This document shows positions 14,059 through 36,117 of a stretch of DNA of 64,000 nt, piece after piece. Source of the stretch: Dirofilaria immitis (taxonomy: Eukaryota > Nematoda > Chromadorea > Rhabditida > Onchocercidae); contig JAKNDB010000064.1 of assembly GCA_024305405.1 (NCBI GenBank), positions 992,001 to 1,056,000 of the forward strand, written 5' to 3'. A program made the translations under genes and the position numbers. Numbering within the stretch: position 1 is the stretch's first letter; every line of letters starts with the position of its first letter. The notes under the pieces are model-generated. The model searched no databases, was not told the origin of the DNA, and worked only from the letters and a program-made list of their open reading frames with translations.

Positions 14059-15610
14059 TTGATAATGATATAAATAATGAAAGATAATTTGAAAATTGTA
14101 AGAATTTAAGGAAAAAAAATAAAGCAAAAATCAATTAATAAAACAATTCATTCATTTTTCATCTTTTCTTTTTCTACTTTTTTCTACATTTTACCACTAT
14201 AAAAAAAGAAAAAAAATGGTATCATTATTAAATATAAATATCCCATCATTATTGAGTCTAATTACTTCAATTTATTTTTAATAACAAATTTCATTATTTC
14301 AATCTTATACTTTCATCCTAAAATCTTAAATATATGCTACTAAAAATTATGTAATAATTTATAAAGTCTAAAAAAAATTCTTTCTTTCCCTCTTTTTTTG
14401 GAAATTTATCAAATTTTATTTTTAATCATAATCATTTTTTTCATATGAAGATTTGTTTTTCGTATTTATGATAATGATTTATTTCATTCCATTCAAATTA
14501 ACATCTATCTGTATATAAATATGATTACATCTATCGCTTTTTTTTTATGAATCGTAATTTTCATCGGAATCCTAAAAAAAAAGAACATATATATTTATCA
14601 ATTTATCATAAAATTTGAGGACGAAGAAATAAATGGGTTCAAAGTAAGGTTGTTAAACTTTTGCTAGTACAATGAATGATATTAACAAATACTAGTAATT
14701 TCTTTTCTGATAAATAAATCTTATTTGTGATATAAAAAAACTAGTTTTCACAATTTATAGTTTAAAAAGCGAGATGAAAGCGAAAATAAAAATTTTATGA
14801 AAGCTAATAAAATTTTGCATAACCAAAATATTCGCTTCGATTTCTATATATTGAATATTTGTAAATAAAAATAAATCAAATGTAACAAGGATAAAAACTT
14901 TTAAAGAATTTTTATGATTCCATGTTATCATCATTTTGGTCTTATTCTTGCTTACAAAGCATTGTAAATGTTAAGCGGAAAAATCCATTTTTTCGTGAGA
15001 ATCTGTTCAACTTGAAAAAGAGTAAAATAACAGCCATATTATTCATCGCCTAAATAAAAATTTAAAAATTTTAACTTTATTTTACTTTATTTTTTTGCTT
15101 TAAAAATGTTAGCAACTAAAATCGGTTTCTTTTATTTTGTATTATAGTAAATCTTGTAACTAATCTTACAAACTTATAGCATGCTTATGTTTAATCTCGT
15201 GTTTAATTTAGAGCTATATACTACTGGGATAAATTCATATCTTGTCATTAATTTATTTTACATTTGCGAAGATAAATCGATGATATCGAATAGGAATAAA
15301 AGGGATACAGTCTAAGTAGATAGTATGCCTTACCGTATATTTAGAAAATAGTGAGATGAAATATTTAGGACAAATATATCAGACATTTTTTTGACACAAA
15401 CAAATTTTGTATAAATCTACATCTTTTGCAGACGTAGTATTGCCGTTCGATTTTAAAATACTATGAAACGGGAGCCAAACACAATTGTGGCATCACAGGT
15501 ATTTTGACAAATTGGTTGTTCGTTAGTAAATAATGCATGCTGGCAAAAGAATATTGCAGAGTAAAGATTTTATAAAACAGCAATTTGTAAATTATAAGAT
15601 GGATCACTTA

Positions 15611-16242
15611 TTATTTCACTTGTTGCTTTAATTGCTGCTGCATTTGCTGCTGCATTTGTTGCAATTGTTTCTCGTCTTGCTGTGATATTGACGTTAATTT
15701 TTTCCCAAGCTTTTCATGCACATCCAAATATTTAGCAACACAACGATCCAAACAAACTGCTTCACCCTTTGTCAATTCTCCTCTCTGAAAATTAAAAATC
15801 CAAAAATTTCTAAAAAGACAAAAACTAGAAGATCCGTAATATCGTTTGAAGTTCGCATAATTTTCATTCAATGTTTTAAAACTATCATCATCTCATCATA
15901 TTAATACTCTTCTTTATTTTTTTAGACGTCATTCTATTAAACGCCATAAAGTGTCATGCCTTTAATGGAATCAAATCTAGCAAATCACTTCGAAAACAGA
16001 ATGATTTCTTCCAAAAAAAAAAAGTTACATCTGAAGAAAAATAACGGGGTAACGAACTATTGAATCGAACAACAACTATATTTTAAAAATGAAAAGTAAG
16101 ATCTCCAGAAGCATGTAAATATATTTTACCTGTAACGAGTTGAGATACATTTCTGTTGACATGCTGTCGTCATCCGCCGATACATGTCAGACATCATTTC
16201 TATCTCCAAATCAGCTACCATTTGAAGCTGTGCTTGTGACAT
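15611..16242 (-). CDS. timm10: Mitochondrial import inner-membrane chaperone TIM10
   Basis: Small TIM protein of the intermembrane space that, with TIM9, forms the hexameric chaperone guiding hydrophobic carrier proteins to the TIM22 complex. Two exons, 16130-16242 and 15611-15784, give about 95 residues. The twin CX3C signature is present: CQQKC in exon 1 and CLDRC in exon 2, with the family stretches [10 protein letters not shown] and [14 protein letters not shown]. The C-terminus is a Gln-rich tail. Joining at the canonical TTTTCAG acceptor leaves the frame one base short; one extra G in the GG near 15780 restores the family spelling YREGELTKGE. Otherwise an acceptor 2 nt further in (exon to 15782) keeps frame with one residue missing. 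A TTTTTTTTCAG acceptor 32 nt before the ATG fits trans-splicing. The gene lies 450 bp downstream of the TM2D1-like gene on the same strand. Confidence 0.92.
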
Positions 16243-16692
16243 TTTTCAAATCTTAGTACGAAATAATCCTAACACTGAAAAAAAATTAAAATGACATTCC
16301 GAAAGCTCCTAAAAATCTAAAAACACAAATTTATTGAAAACGGTTTTGTGCTATAAAACCGCAAACGCAGGCAAAATTTGGAAATCTCTAACCGAACAAG
16401 TTGTATTTGAAATCAAATTCGACCTCGTATTTTGATCTACATGTTATCGAACTAAATACTTTCTCTCTGGATAATACAGTGCAGAAGGGATTAATACAAG
16501 TTGTAGCAAAAACTGTATGAACATTTGAATAATGTACCCGTACAACAATAAATAATAAGTAGTAAAATATATCACACAATGAGAAATTAAACAACAAATA
16601 CAAGTAAGAGACTGGTAAAATCTCACTCTTTCGAATTTGAAACAAAAATTTGCTGTGAAAGTTGAAGCTTCAGAAGAATACAGAGGAAGAAA
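16243..16692 (-). promoter_or_regulatory. Intercistronic spacer with trans-splice acceptor before TIM10
   Basis: The 450 bp between the TM2D1-like stop and the TIM10 start. A poly-pyrimidine tract ends in TTTTTTTTCAG (AG ending at 16275), leaving a 32-nt leader before the TIM10 ATG. Same-strand spacing plus the acceptor are compatible with a two-gene operon. Short frames here show no recognisable family. Confidence 0.45.
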
Positions 16693-18196
16693 CTATGGTG
16701 AACAATCGAAACAAGTATAGAGCGAAACATAAGTATCGTTTGAGAATCGTACTGGTATTGCTTTTGGGCCATAGTAATTGATACGGTAAGCGGAACCATC
16801 AGCCGGTCCTAGCAACTGCAACGCAATTAATACGATATCCAGAAGATACAATAACGTGAAGCCACCAAATGAAAACATCTTCAAAAGTCCTGAAAAAGAA
16901 CTGCATAATCATAAAATATCACATCTATAACAGTTTAAAAGTTTGATTCAAATCTATCAGCTAGAAAACATTTACTGGTTGCAAACTTGCTACTTGGAGC
17001 AAAAAAACTCAATTTTCATTTTTCTCTCCTTCTTTTTCTCTTCTTGCCACTAGCTAAGTAAATTTTGGAAAAAATTTGACAACAAATTGTACTGCTCTCC
17101 ACGACATTCTTTTAAATTCAAAACTGCTTGAAAAAGAAAGTTATGTATTCCTTTCTTTTTACTCTATAATCATTTCCATTTGTATCTTACATCAATAAAT
17201 AGTCATAAAAAATTCAAAAAACTAACCTATAGCGTAATAACCAAGGTAAATTCGATCAATACCTAACCAACCAAGGAACACTGATAACAATAACGCAGTG
17301 CTGTATTCAATGCCAGTTGAATAGGCACATCCATTTGGTACACGCTTCAGGAACCTAAAATATGGAGAATAAGAGAAACAAGCATAAATATTACGTAGAA
17401 ATTCATAAAGATCATTTTAAATTATACTTAAAATTATAAGAAAAAAGTCATTGAAAACATACTTCCTCGTTGCGTTATCCAATCCTATACAATTAATTTC
17501 ATTTGCCACTTCACAAACAACTGAAATGTAACAATAATTTCAAAATAAACTGCTATGAAATATTTAGAATTTACTGTAAATTTATAAAGCCCATTCCAAA
17601 TTTAAAAGAATTTCATGAAATCAGTTTTTTTCTTTTGCATTCAGTGTTTGGTTTGCAAAAATTAGTTCGATAAATAATATATATTGCGCTGCATGCGCAT
17701 TATAAATGTATCATATTCATCTTGCAGCAGTTACAGTTCCGTATAGTTATGATTCTGGAAAACTTATCATTAATTTTAGATAATAATTGCCACTGCGTAA
17801 TATTTAAAGTTATACTACTAACCTGTAATTGAATTATCTTTCTCACAGGTTTCAGGCAGCTGAGTGATCGGTGAAATTTCAGGCTCCTCACACCAATATC
17901 TACATTAGCAATAGTTTAGCAAAAGTATTTCAGCAATTAGAACGAAGAATGCAAACATGGACGTGCGAGCAAATGAAGAAGAACATTGCTCTAATTAATA
18001 TATTACTTGTATCTATAATAATTCTTAGTTTCAATAATAAAATGACTGAGAAAAAAAAGAGCAAATCTTGATTAAAAAGAATATCTATTACTCAAATTTT
18101 GCAATTTAAATCATTTATCGAAACATGAATCGAAAACTTACTGTCCCATTAGCAGTTCAGAACAAGGCTTTAACACCATTTTAGCTGTACCGAATG
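16693..18196 (-). CDS. TM2 domain-containing protein, TM2D1-like (5' end uncertain)
   Basis: Exons 18142-18196, 17823-17899, 17463-17520, 17227-17354 and 16693-16889 (stop TAG) join in frame to about 165 residues from the ATG at 18179. The N-terminal half is a Cys-rich extracellular part (LMGQYWCEEP, several spaced Cys). The second half is the TM2 domain: two hydrophobic helices around FLGWLGIDRIYLGYYAIG, then GPADGSAYRINYYG and an N-glycosylation-like NDTY near the end. The YYG tail after the second helix is typical of TM2D1 rather than TM2D2 or TM2D3. The usual DRF between the helices is DRI here. A signal peptide is expected: the in-frame sequence just upstream of 18179 encodes a hydrophobic run (FFFFIILSLCSFSAFG) but has no ATG, so the true start is in an unseen exon or that stretch is retained. 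Possible operon partner of TIM10. Confidence 0.85.
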
Positions 18197-19927
18197 CTGA
18201 GAATGAACACAATGATAATATTATGAAGAAAAAAAATTGACAAACATTTAGCGTTATTTATATATAGCAATTAATAGTTGAACTTTCGAACTGCAATCAT
18301 CAGTAAAAAATCTGAAATGGATGAATATATTTGAAAAGCATATCCGTATAAAATTATGTTAATGATAGAGCATTTCTGAGGATAAATTATACCTCACTAA
18401 AGCAAATTTTGCTTTTTCCGATCAAATATTTATTCAAAATTTTTGATTGGCAGAGAGGAAATTTATCTGACTGAAAAAACAAAAATTCATTACCATTTAT
18501 CATTATTTGTTACTCTTTATCAATGGTAACAAATGTAACCTTTCGTAACTAACGCTTCAGCGATGTCACCTGATGCTGTAACAGTCGCTAATATCATCAA
18601 ACAGTATTTGTGTTTTTGTAATCGACTAATAGCACGAATAACATGTGAGGTTTTATAACTATCTATTAATGATATCAGTAAGACGAGAATCCGTATTTAT
18701 ATTTTATTGATCCTTTAGTTGTCGCTCACTAACAACTTTTGCAACAAAAAATTTCGCTAATGATGCGAATAAAACGTAATTTAACCATCTGCTAGTGATA
18801 CGAGTAAGACGTGAATTTTTATAACTGTCTGCTAATGATGCAAATAAGACGTGATGTAATCATTTACTAATAATATCAATAAGACGTGAATTTTTGTAAT
18901 CATCCATCCATCTATCGGCTTTGAAAATTCATTTAATATAATCGAAAAAAAAGCAATATAAAATATAATACAAATTTAGAGACTCAGAGAAATTATGTAG
19001 AATAACATTTTTAATTGTCAACATTGATTAATAGGATGAGAAAGAAATATGCAAAATAATTGAAAATGATGATATGACAATGAATATTATCAGAATTTGA
19101 GTAAAGATTTTTAAGGGAAGACGAAGATTTTTTGCAAAAGATACATTAACTAAAAGAGTAAAAGAGATTAATAAAAACAAGAAATAGCATAGGACGAGAA
19201 TATGCGGGGAAAATAAAGAAATACTCAAATCGTACAATGAACATAAATAAAACAATACTCATTCGTGTTGCGCAACTCTAATCATTTCCTGAGTAACTTT
19301 GACTGGACAATGTGAAAATTCCTGTCAATTGTCATGTATTTTCTATTTTCTATTTTCTAATACATTTTAATCTTACGATGGATGATGTATGAATTATGAG
19401 TTCAATCAATAAATTCATGTATTCATACATATATTTCTGGTCATTTATTCTATTTCAAATTAAGCATAATATTTCCTTCGTTTTAATTTACTAATATAAT
19501 TGTTATTTTAATCATTTCTTTTTTCGATTTATATTTTTAATTTTTGTAAAATTATTTTACATTTTTACATTCCCATTTTCACTTTTCCTTTTTTCATATT
19601 TCGTAATATTTTGAGCAATTTTAAAAGAAAAATTAATTTTATTATAAATTATGTAAAATTGTGAAATATTTGATTCATAATATTTTTATTTATTAATTTT
19701 ATTTCAAATTAATTTTATTGTTTTTTTTAACAAATTAAATTATCAATTTTATTACATTCATTCATTTATTTCAAAATAAATTACCATTGCTATTTTTCCT
19801 GTTTGCTTGTTGTAATTATTTCGGTTGGAAGTAAATTCATTCCTATAAAAAATAAATTTTACTTTGTATACTTTTTTTTTGAACAAATTAAAATTTAAAT
19901 AAAACAATGAAGAGAGAGGATATAAAA
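18197..19927. other. Intergenic region between the phosphatase and TM2D1-like genes
   Basis: May contain the missing first exon and promoter of the TM2D1-like gene near 18200-18560, where pyrimidine-tract acceptors occur on the minus strand (for example a TTTTTTCAG near 18474). From 18590 to 18910 there are degenerate copies of a 45-60 bp unit with AAGACGTGAATTTTTATAAC and CTAATGATG. From 19300 on it is plain AT-rich DNA. Confidence 0.5.
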
Positions 19928-21939
19928 TTAGATAAATGAAACAAAATTTAACAAGAAACCTGGATTCGGACTTTTAGCAGCAACATTTGATCGATTTTGC
20001 TTCTCGAATTCGGCAAGTTTTTCATTATCCAATTTTTGCAAATCAATTTTTGGTTTCAATGTTATGAATGAAATTTTAAGATCATCAGTAATTCGCATAA
20101 TTGATCCACAATTACCATCGGTGCCACAATAATTTGGTGCCGAAAAAATGGTACAAATTCGTCCATCACAATCGATATGATGACCATTCTTGACCACTTC
20201 ATGTGCTCGTACAATCATATCAACATCCAATGCCTATAGACAATAATAAACAAATTATCATATCTTCTTCTTCTTCTTTTCTTTGATTATTGATCGATCA
20301 AATTCGAATTTTTCTCATATTCGTTGATTATTAATCGATCAAATTAGGACGATAATTTAACTTATTTCAAACGCATATTTTATTAAGCAAATTAATTTAT
20401 ATAAAATTAATAATATAAAAAAATATATAATATGATATGATATGATAATATTTGTTTATATTTTAAAATTAAAAAAAACGAAAAATGAAAAATTATACCG
20501 TAATGCATTCTTTAATCATATCTTGTCCAAACATCCATGATGCATTACGAACTTTATTAGGTGTAAAACCTCTAGCACATGGATCATTATCCGGATCAGA
20601 CCACATCAAATCAAGTGCCAAACCCGAATCACAATCTAATTGAGTTCTTGGCTTCTTAAAATTTTTTTATCAAAAAACAAACTTTATATTTGATAATTTT
20701 AAAAAAATTGGAAAAATAAAATGATATACTTTCAAATTTTTTAATGAATGCCATCCATGTATTAATGGACTGATACCGCCATGCATACAAAGTAATCGAT
20801 TATTTACCTGAATTATCATTTCACTAAATAATAATTCTAAATTATTTTTGCATCAGAATTACCACTATTAAATTATCATTATTATACAGGCTAAACCATG
20901 AATCATCATTTCAAAAAGTTTATAATTTATTTGATAAGATTAATTTCAATAATTTTTACTTATTATGATATTATAAGAATTAATAATAATTTCATGATTA
21001 TATATAATGGTAAAATAGTGATAAAATTATAAATCAAAAATTACTAAATATTCTCAATATATTAATTTATAATTTAGATTATACAAACATTTGCACATAA
21101 TGGTAATTCATTAAAAGCTTTTTGAAATGTCTTCCAAATTGATGTTGTTCGTAAACGTTTACATTCCTGATAGAAACCATAAGTACGATTCATTTTTGTA
21201 CATTCATGATTACCACGTAACAAATTAATCTTATCCGGATATTTTAGTTTGAAACAAAATAATAACATTATAACCTGAAATCATTTTAACCTAAAATCAT
21301 TTCATTTCTCCTCCCTTTCTTCCCTTTCTTTTTTTTTTCATTGATACAAATTTGATGAAAAATTATCATTTTGAAAATAGTTGAAAAGAGAAAAAGAGGG
21401 CAAAAATGATAACTTCAAGTCCTTTTACATCGATCAATATAATCACCCAAAAATAGAAAATTTTGTTCCGGTGGTATACCAACAATTTTTAAATATCGCA
21501 TTAAATCACCAAATTGTCCATGAATATCACCAAAAATAATAACTGGTGCAGAAATTTGAATTAAACAACCGATCGGTTGTAATATCTTATAAACCTATGA
21601 ATAAAAATTTTGTTTCCTTTTTTTTCTTTTCTTTAAAAAAATTAAAATTATAATTTTATTATTATTATTATTATTACTATTATTATTATTATTATTATTA
21701 TTATTTATTATTATAGTTTAAATTAAAAGATGTTTTCTCGTTCTTTTAATGAAAATTTTGTTATCATAAATTTATTTGATAAAATGTTAATGCTAAAAAA
21801 ATATATGATATTATAAAATAAATGATATATTTACAGCATCAATAATTGCAGTTAATTGATGATCAGAAAAACCATCCAAAAATTGATCAGTCATTAAACG
21901 ATGTATCATACGATCCGCCAATATTGTTAGCTGATCCAT
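19928..21939 (-). CDS. PP1-type serine/threonine protein phosphatase, divergent; one frameshift as sequenced
   Basis: Metal-dependent phosphatase of the PPP family. Six exons: 21835-21939 (ATG), 21414-21594, 21089-21274, 20730-20807, 20499-20654, 19928-20233; about 336 residues, the normal PP1 length. Visible motifs in order: GDIHG, GDYIDR, LRGNHEC, CMHGGISP, DLMWSDPDND, RAHE and SAPNYCG, so all metal- and phosphate-binding residues of the family are present. The second exon is 181 nt and loses frame right after GDYIDR: a run of four A (complement of 21423-21426) has one base too many or two too few before GLEVIML. As read, the invariant Gly of DRG would be Cys. No splice pair rescues the frame. 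Divergence from PP1 resembles the many nematode-specific, often germline, PP1-like phosphatases (inference). An ATT microsatellite sits in the first intron. Confidence 0.88.
21658..21714. repeat. (ATT)n microsatellite in phosphatase intron 1
   Basis: About 55 bp of ATT units with one ACT interruption, inside the first intron of the PP1-like gene. Confidence 0.9.
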
Positions 21940-23353
21940 TTTTTGAATTATCTAATTTCATTTTATCAATCAATATATTATCAAATCAAATGAAAAATTT
22001 AATAATAAATTAAATAATAATTGAACAATTTTGATTAGGAAGATATTGTTTTTCACTTTGATGAGTTAAAATTTTTCAAAATTTTAATAAAATAAATAAA
22101 ATATCGCTAAGCATTGTTATTTCAAAAATTTCAACTTAACATTTATCACTTATTTACTCAAAATATTTCAAATGAATTTCTGATTATAATTCCAGAATTC
22201 CCAATTGATAAAATGTTCCAAATGAATTTCCGATTATAATTTCAGAATTCCCAATTAATAAAATGTTTCAAATGAATTTCCGATTATAATTTCAGAATCA
22301 GAATTTACAAAAAAGAAAACCTTTATCTTATTTTAATTAATCGAATAAGATACAACAGCAACCATTCAGTATTTAAAACAAAATTATCAATGATAAATTG
22401 CGACGGCTAATTTTCATTATAATAGAAAAAAAAGAATTAAATACCAAAAAAAATCTTTCAAAAATTTTTCTTTATAATCTAAATTATCTATGCAAATTCG
22501 GTAATACAATAAACTATTTCTTATTTTCCTCTTCTTTCCTTATTTTATAGAAAAATATTTAAAATTTAAGAAAATGATAATTTTCAAATTATTTTAAAAT
22601 ATTTCATTTATTTCAATACATTTTATTACCATCAATTTATCTATATTCTTATCATTACACTTTATCACTATCAATTTATTTATAAGCATGATTTTGAATG
22701 CATTCAATGTTTAAATCAAAATTATCAATGATAAAAATTCATTTTTGAATTGATTTCAATTTGTGTCATAATTTGTTTACATTTGCGACAATATTTGTTA
22801 AAAAAATCAAAAACTCTTTTATTATTTTTAAATTATACAAAATTTAATGACGAATATATGAACATACAAATTATGTAATTTATTATATAAAACTTTTTTT
22901 TTTAAAAACAAAAAAGAAAATATAAGTGAGACTATTTGATAATATATCAAATATGGGATGATTTTAAGTATCATTTAAAAAGAGCAATCATAAATGAATT
23001 GAAATTGAGCATAATAAATTTTAAATAAAAGATAATATTTTCGATGTATAATTTTATTTTAAATTTTTAATACAGTTCAATTTAGCTTATTTAAATGATT
23101 AAAAATATTAATTAAAAATTTTTATTGTCAAATGAAAATGATTTATTTTACATTCTTCCCAATTTCCTCCTTTTACGTTTAATTAAATTCGAAATTAAAA
23201 ACACAATAACTTAATTTGTTATTTATATTCATTTCTTTCTTTTTTTTTCATTTCTTCTTTCTCTCTTTCTTCCTTTCTGTTTTTTTATCACTTTCAGAAT
23301 TTTTTACAACAATTGTGATATTCATACAAGACAAAATTAATCACATCAAATTT
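21940..23353. other. Intergenic region with a short 50-bp repeat
   Basis: AT-rich spacer between two minus-strand genes. At about 22160-22300 a unit of about 50 bp (AAATGAATTTC(T/C)GATTATAAT, CAGAATTCCCAATT(G/A)ATAAAATG) occurs three times. No coding signal is seen. Confidence 0.6.
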
Positions 23354-32797
<9,444 letters not shown>

Positions 32798-33159
32798 TCA
32801 AATTTTTATTTCTAATTAAATCATTATCAATTAATTATTTGATTAATTAATTACAATTATAATTAAAATTATTAAATTGCTCATTGAATAGCTGATTTCA
32901 TAACGGTAACTTTTTTTTTTTCATTTTTCTTTTTACTTTTTACGAAAGAATGAAAAAAATAGGAAAAAATAAATTCCTTTCTTTTTCTTTTTTTGCTTTT
33001 TTTAGAAAGAAACAGAGAGAGAGAGAGAGAGAAAAAAGGAATTAACAAATTAGTAAAGGAAGGTATTTTGTTAAATTTTCATCATCCAACTGGAATGATT
33101 ATACAATTGAAAACGAACTATCAAGATGAGAAGATAAAGATTGAGAAGATGATGATGAT

Positions 33160-33172
33160 GGCAAATAATAAC

Positions 33173-33228
<56 letters not shown>

Positions 33229-33232
33229 CAAT
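33160..33232. repeat. (GAT)n microsatellite
   Basis: About 20 GAT units. The frames read as poly-Asp or poly-His and are not genes. Confidence 0.93.
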
Positions 33233-33235
33233 GAC

Positions 33236-33580
33236 TAGTTTTACTTATAATAGGAATTAATTTGAAGAGGCGGAGGAAGGAGAATGAAGAGGCGGAGGAA
33301 GGAGAAGAAAAAGTTGGCGAAAGAGTTGGAAGCAAAGTTGAAGGAAAAGCTGATGGAAAAGTTGAAGAAAGAGAAGGAAAAATTGTAGGAGGAATTGGAA
33401 GAAAAGTTGGAAGGGCTGGAGGAAAAGTTGGAAGGGTTAGAGGAAAAGTTGAAAGAGTTGGGGAAAAGTTGACGAATACTTTTCTTTTTCGACTAGTTTT
33501 GCTTATAATAGGAATTAATTGAAGAGGCGGAGGAAGGAGAAGAAGAAAGCGGAGGAGAAAAAGAAGAAGTTGGCGAATCC
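33236..33580. repeat. Duplicated 60-bp block around a purine-rich minisatellite
   Basis: A segment beginning GACTAGTTTT(A/G)CTTATAATA and ending GAGGCGGAGGAAGGAGAA occurs at about 33234 and again at about 33491. The DNA between is a purine-rich array of GGAAAAGTTG(A/G)A(A/G)-type units. Confidence 0.85.
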
Positions 33581-33835
33581 ATCGCTAAGAGTTATTAAAA
33601 ATTATCATATCAATTGAAATTATATCATATTATTGTATGTGTGTGTGTGTGTGTTTATTATTTTGTTGGTAGCATACTAGCTAAAATGCTTATTAAGTCT
33701 ACTTAATTGAGCAATCATCATCAATTAAGCTATCATTTTATCTTCATCGCTATCGACGGTTAGGCGATAACTTAGATAAAATATAGACACCAACAAATAT
33801 CACCGTTTATATTCATATAAATTAGAGTTGGAAAC

Positions 33836-34205
33836 AAAGTTGAAAAAAAGTTGATGGAAAAGTTGGAGAAGTTGGAGGAAAAGTTGAAGAAACTGGAGGA
33901 AAAGAAAAGTTAGAAAGAAGTTGGAGGAAAAGTTGAAGGAAAAGTTGGAGGAAAGGTTGCAGGAGGAGTTGGAGGAAAAGTTGCAGGAGGAGTTGGAGGA
34001 AAAGTTACAGGAGGAGTTGGAGGAAAAGTTACAGGAAGAGTTGGAGGAAACGTTGAAGAAGGAGTTGGAGGAAAAGTTGAAAAGAAGTTGGAAGAAGAAG
34101 TTGGAAGAAAAGTTGATGAAAAAGTTGAAGGAAGAGAAGGAGGAGGAAGAGAAGGAGGAGGAAGAGGAGGAGGAGGAGAAGAAGGAAAAGTTTGACGAGA
34201 ATGAA
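33836..34205. repeat. Purine-rich minisatellite, units of about 15-30 bp
   Basis: About 370 bp almost free of C on the plus strand, built from GAGTTGGAGGAAAAGTTG with CAGGAG and GAAGAA variants, ending in a pure (GGA/GAA) run near 34135-34190. A plus-strand frame reads as a Glu/Lys/Leu coiled coil (repeated EELEEKLQ) of 97 codons. No splice signals or upstream exon accompany it, so I treat it as a repeat. Confidence 0.85.
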
Positions 34206-34451
34206 ATGAAATAGGAATAGTCAAAACAAAACCGGTAAATTATGAAGTAAATGTGACACAAAAAATAGCAAATAACATGAAATGCATCAAATTATTTCCG
34301 TTCATCGAACCATTATCACATTTTAACATTTTATCAGTATATCAATTCGAGAATTATTAGAACAGAGATGAGAATAACAAAACGTAACCCAAAATTGATA
34401 ATGATCCTGTACTACTTCTCAATCAGTCATCTATGAGTCAATAAGTGTTTC

Positions 34452-34612
34452 AAGGACACACATACACACACATACATACACATACACACACATACACACA
34501 CATACATATACACATACAATAATATATACATAAACACACACACACGTACCCATACATAAACATACACACACACATACATACAATAATACATACATATATA
34601 CACATACATGAT
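34452..34612. repeat. CACACATA-type simple repeat
   Basis: About 160 bp of (CA)n mixed with CATA units; the opposite-strand frames (Tyr/Cys/Val repeats) are artefacts. Confidence 0.9.
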
Positions 34613-35801
34613 ATACACAATTTTGCGGTTATGTTGTTAAAATTTAATAATGACACATAATCTTTCTTGTTATAACAACACATGCATACCCACCCACACT
34701 TTCCACCCACACACGCCTATCCACCCACTCATTTAAAGTAAATAAATAATGTACACACATGGACATACATGTAAACAATGTATATTTTAACACTTATCAC
34801 ATTTGCAATCAGCAAAAATGATTTTGACGGAAATGATAGCAAAGTAGCCAAGTAATTAATGATAGCCAAAATAGCCAAGTAATAATCTAGTAATTTTTAG
34901 ATTCATAGAGATGTTGATTATAGTAATAATAATGTAACATTTATAAATAACATATGAAAATAACGTATGACAAAGGATGATAGTGATAATATCATGTATG
35001 AGATAAAGTTTATAATTAATCCGAGAACTTATGAGATTTATTTGATGTAAGAGATAAGAAAATGACGGATATGATAAGTAAAAATTTTTTTTTTAAATTA
35101 TTAATTATTTAATTTAATAAATTATTAACTTTTATTGATTGATCCGATAAATGTCAAAGTGCAAAATATTTGCTTAAAATATTCGAAAAATTTTTTGAAT
35201 TTTTTTTTAATTTACATCGGAATAGAATTTTATAGAAAATTTTATTGGCAAATTGTCAAAAGATTTTGTTGATTTGTTTAATTATTTGTTTATTTACATA
35301 TTTATTTGTTTATTTATTTATTTCGAAACTTTATCAAAATTAATTTTAATTAAAAATAAAAATATTTCAACGAATTTTTAATTACCAATTCAATTTGATT
35401 GCCGTATGGAGTTTGTTTGTTTGTTTCAAAATTATTCACAATATTCGATAATGATCGGATTGTTTAATATGCTTGTTTATCATTTTGTTATCATATCTAT
35501 ATAATGATTGAGTATTTACTTCATTATCTTTGATTCATTGTTCATTTATTATTATTTTTTTTCTTCGAATTATTTCAATTTCTAATTTTTTTTTCAAAAA
35601 ATCTTATTTATAATATATATTTTTATTGCTTTTATAAGCTTATCAGTAACTAACTAATTTTTAATCATTTTCACAACTATTTCGAATTATTTAATTCTTC
35701 AAAAAATATTGAAAAAAAAGGAAATAGTAAATAAAACGAATAGGAATAGAAGGAGAAAATTTTATGTAATTTAGACAAATTTCTTTTATCATCAAATATT
35801 T

Positions 35802-36117
35802 CTTTGATTATTTATGTTTGTTTGTTTTTTTGTTTGCTTGTTTGTTTGTTTGTTTGTTGTTTATTTTTTGTTTATTTTTTTGTTTGTTTTTTTTCACATA
35901 TTTTCATAGTATATGTTATTAGAAATAATATTGTTTGCTATAAGTGTAGTATAATAAATATAATTTCAAATCATTTATTTTCTTATTATTTCTTAAATTA
36001 TTTATATTTGTTTGTTTGTTTGTTGTTTATTTTTTTTGTTTGTCTTTTTTTTCACATATTTTCATAATATATGTTATTAGAAATAATATTGCTTGCTATA
36101 AGTATAGTATAATAAAT
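35802..36117. repeat. Tandem duplication, unit about 125-160 bp
   Basis: Two copies (35802-35959 and 35994-36117) of a unit with a (TTTG)n block, CACATATTTTCATA, TATATGTTATTAGAAATAAT and GCTATAAGT(G/A)TAGTATAAT. The copies differ mainly in the length of the TTTG block. Confidence 0.88.

Larger units (their letters stand above)
11957..15610. other. AT-rich intergenic region
   Basis: Contains the E-box minisatellite and an AAT/ATT microsatellite listed separately. The part from about 14.6 to 15.6 kb has a more balanced composition and probably includes the 3' UTR of the TIM10 gene, but I see no exon structure in it. Confidence 0.55.

Noticed and set aside
16388..16645. 85- and 60-codon minus-strand frames between TIM10 and the TM2D1-like gene
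   Set aside because: Lie in the presumed 3' UTR and intercistronic spacer, overlap each other in different frames, and show no recognisable protein features.
33921..34214. 97-codon Glu/Lys/Leu coiled-coil frame
   Set aside because: Direct translation of a purine-rich minisatellite; opposite-strand frames are equally long (Pro/Ser/Phe), so openness reflects composition.
34427..34710. Tyr/Cys/Val-rich minus-strand frames
   Set aside because: Readings of a CA/CATA simple repeat.
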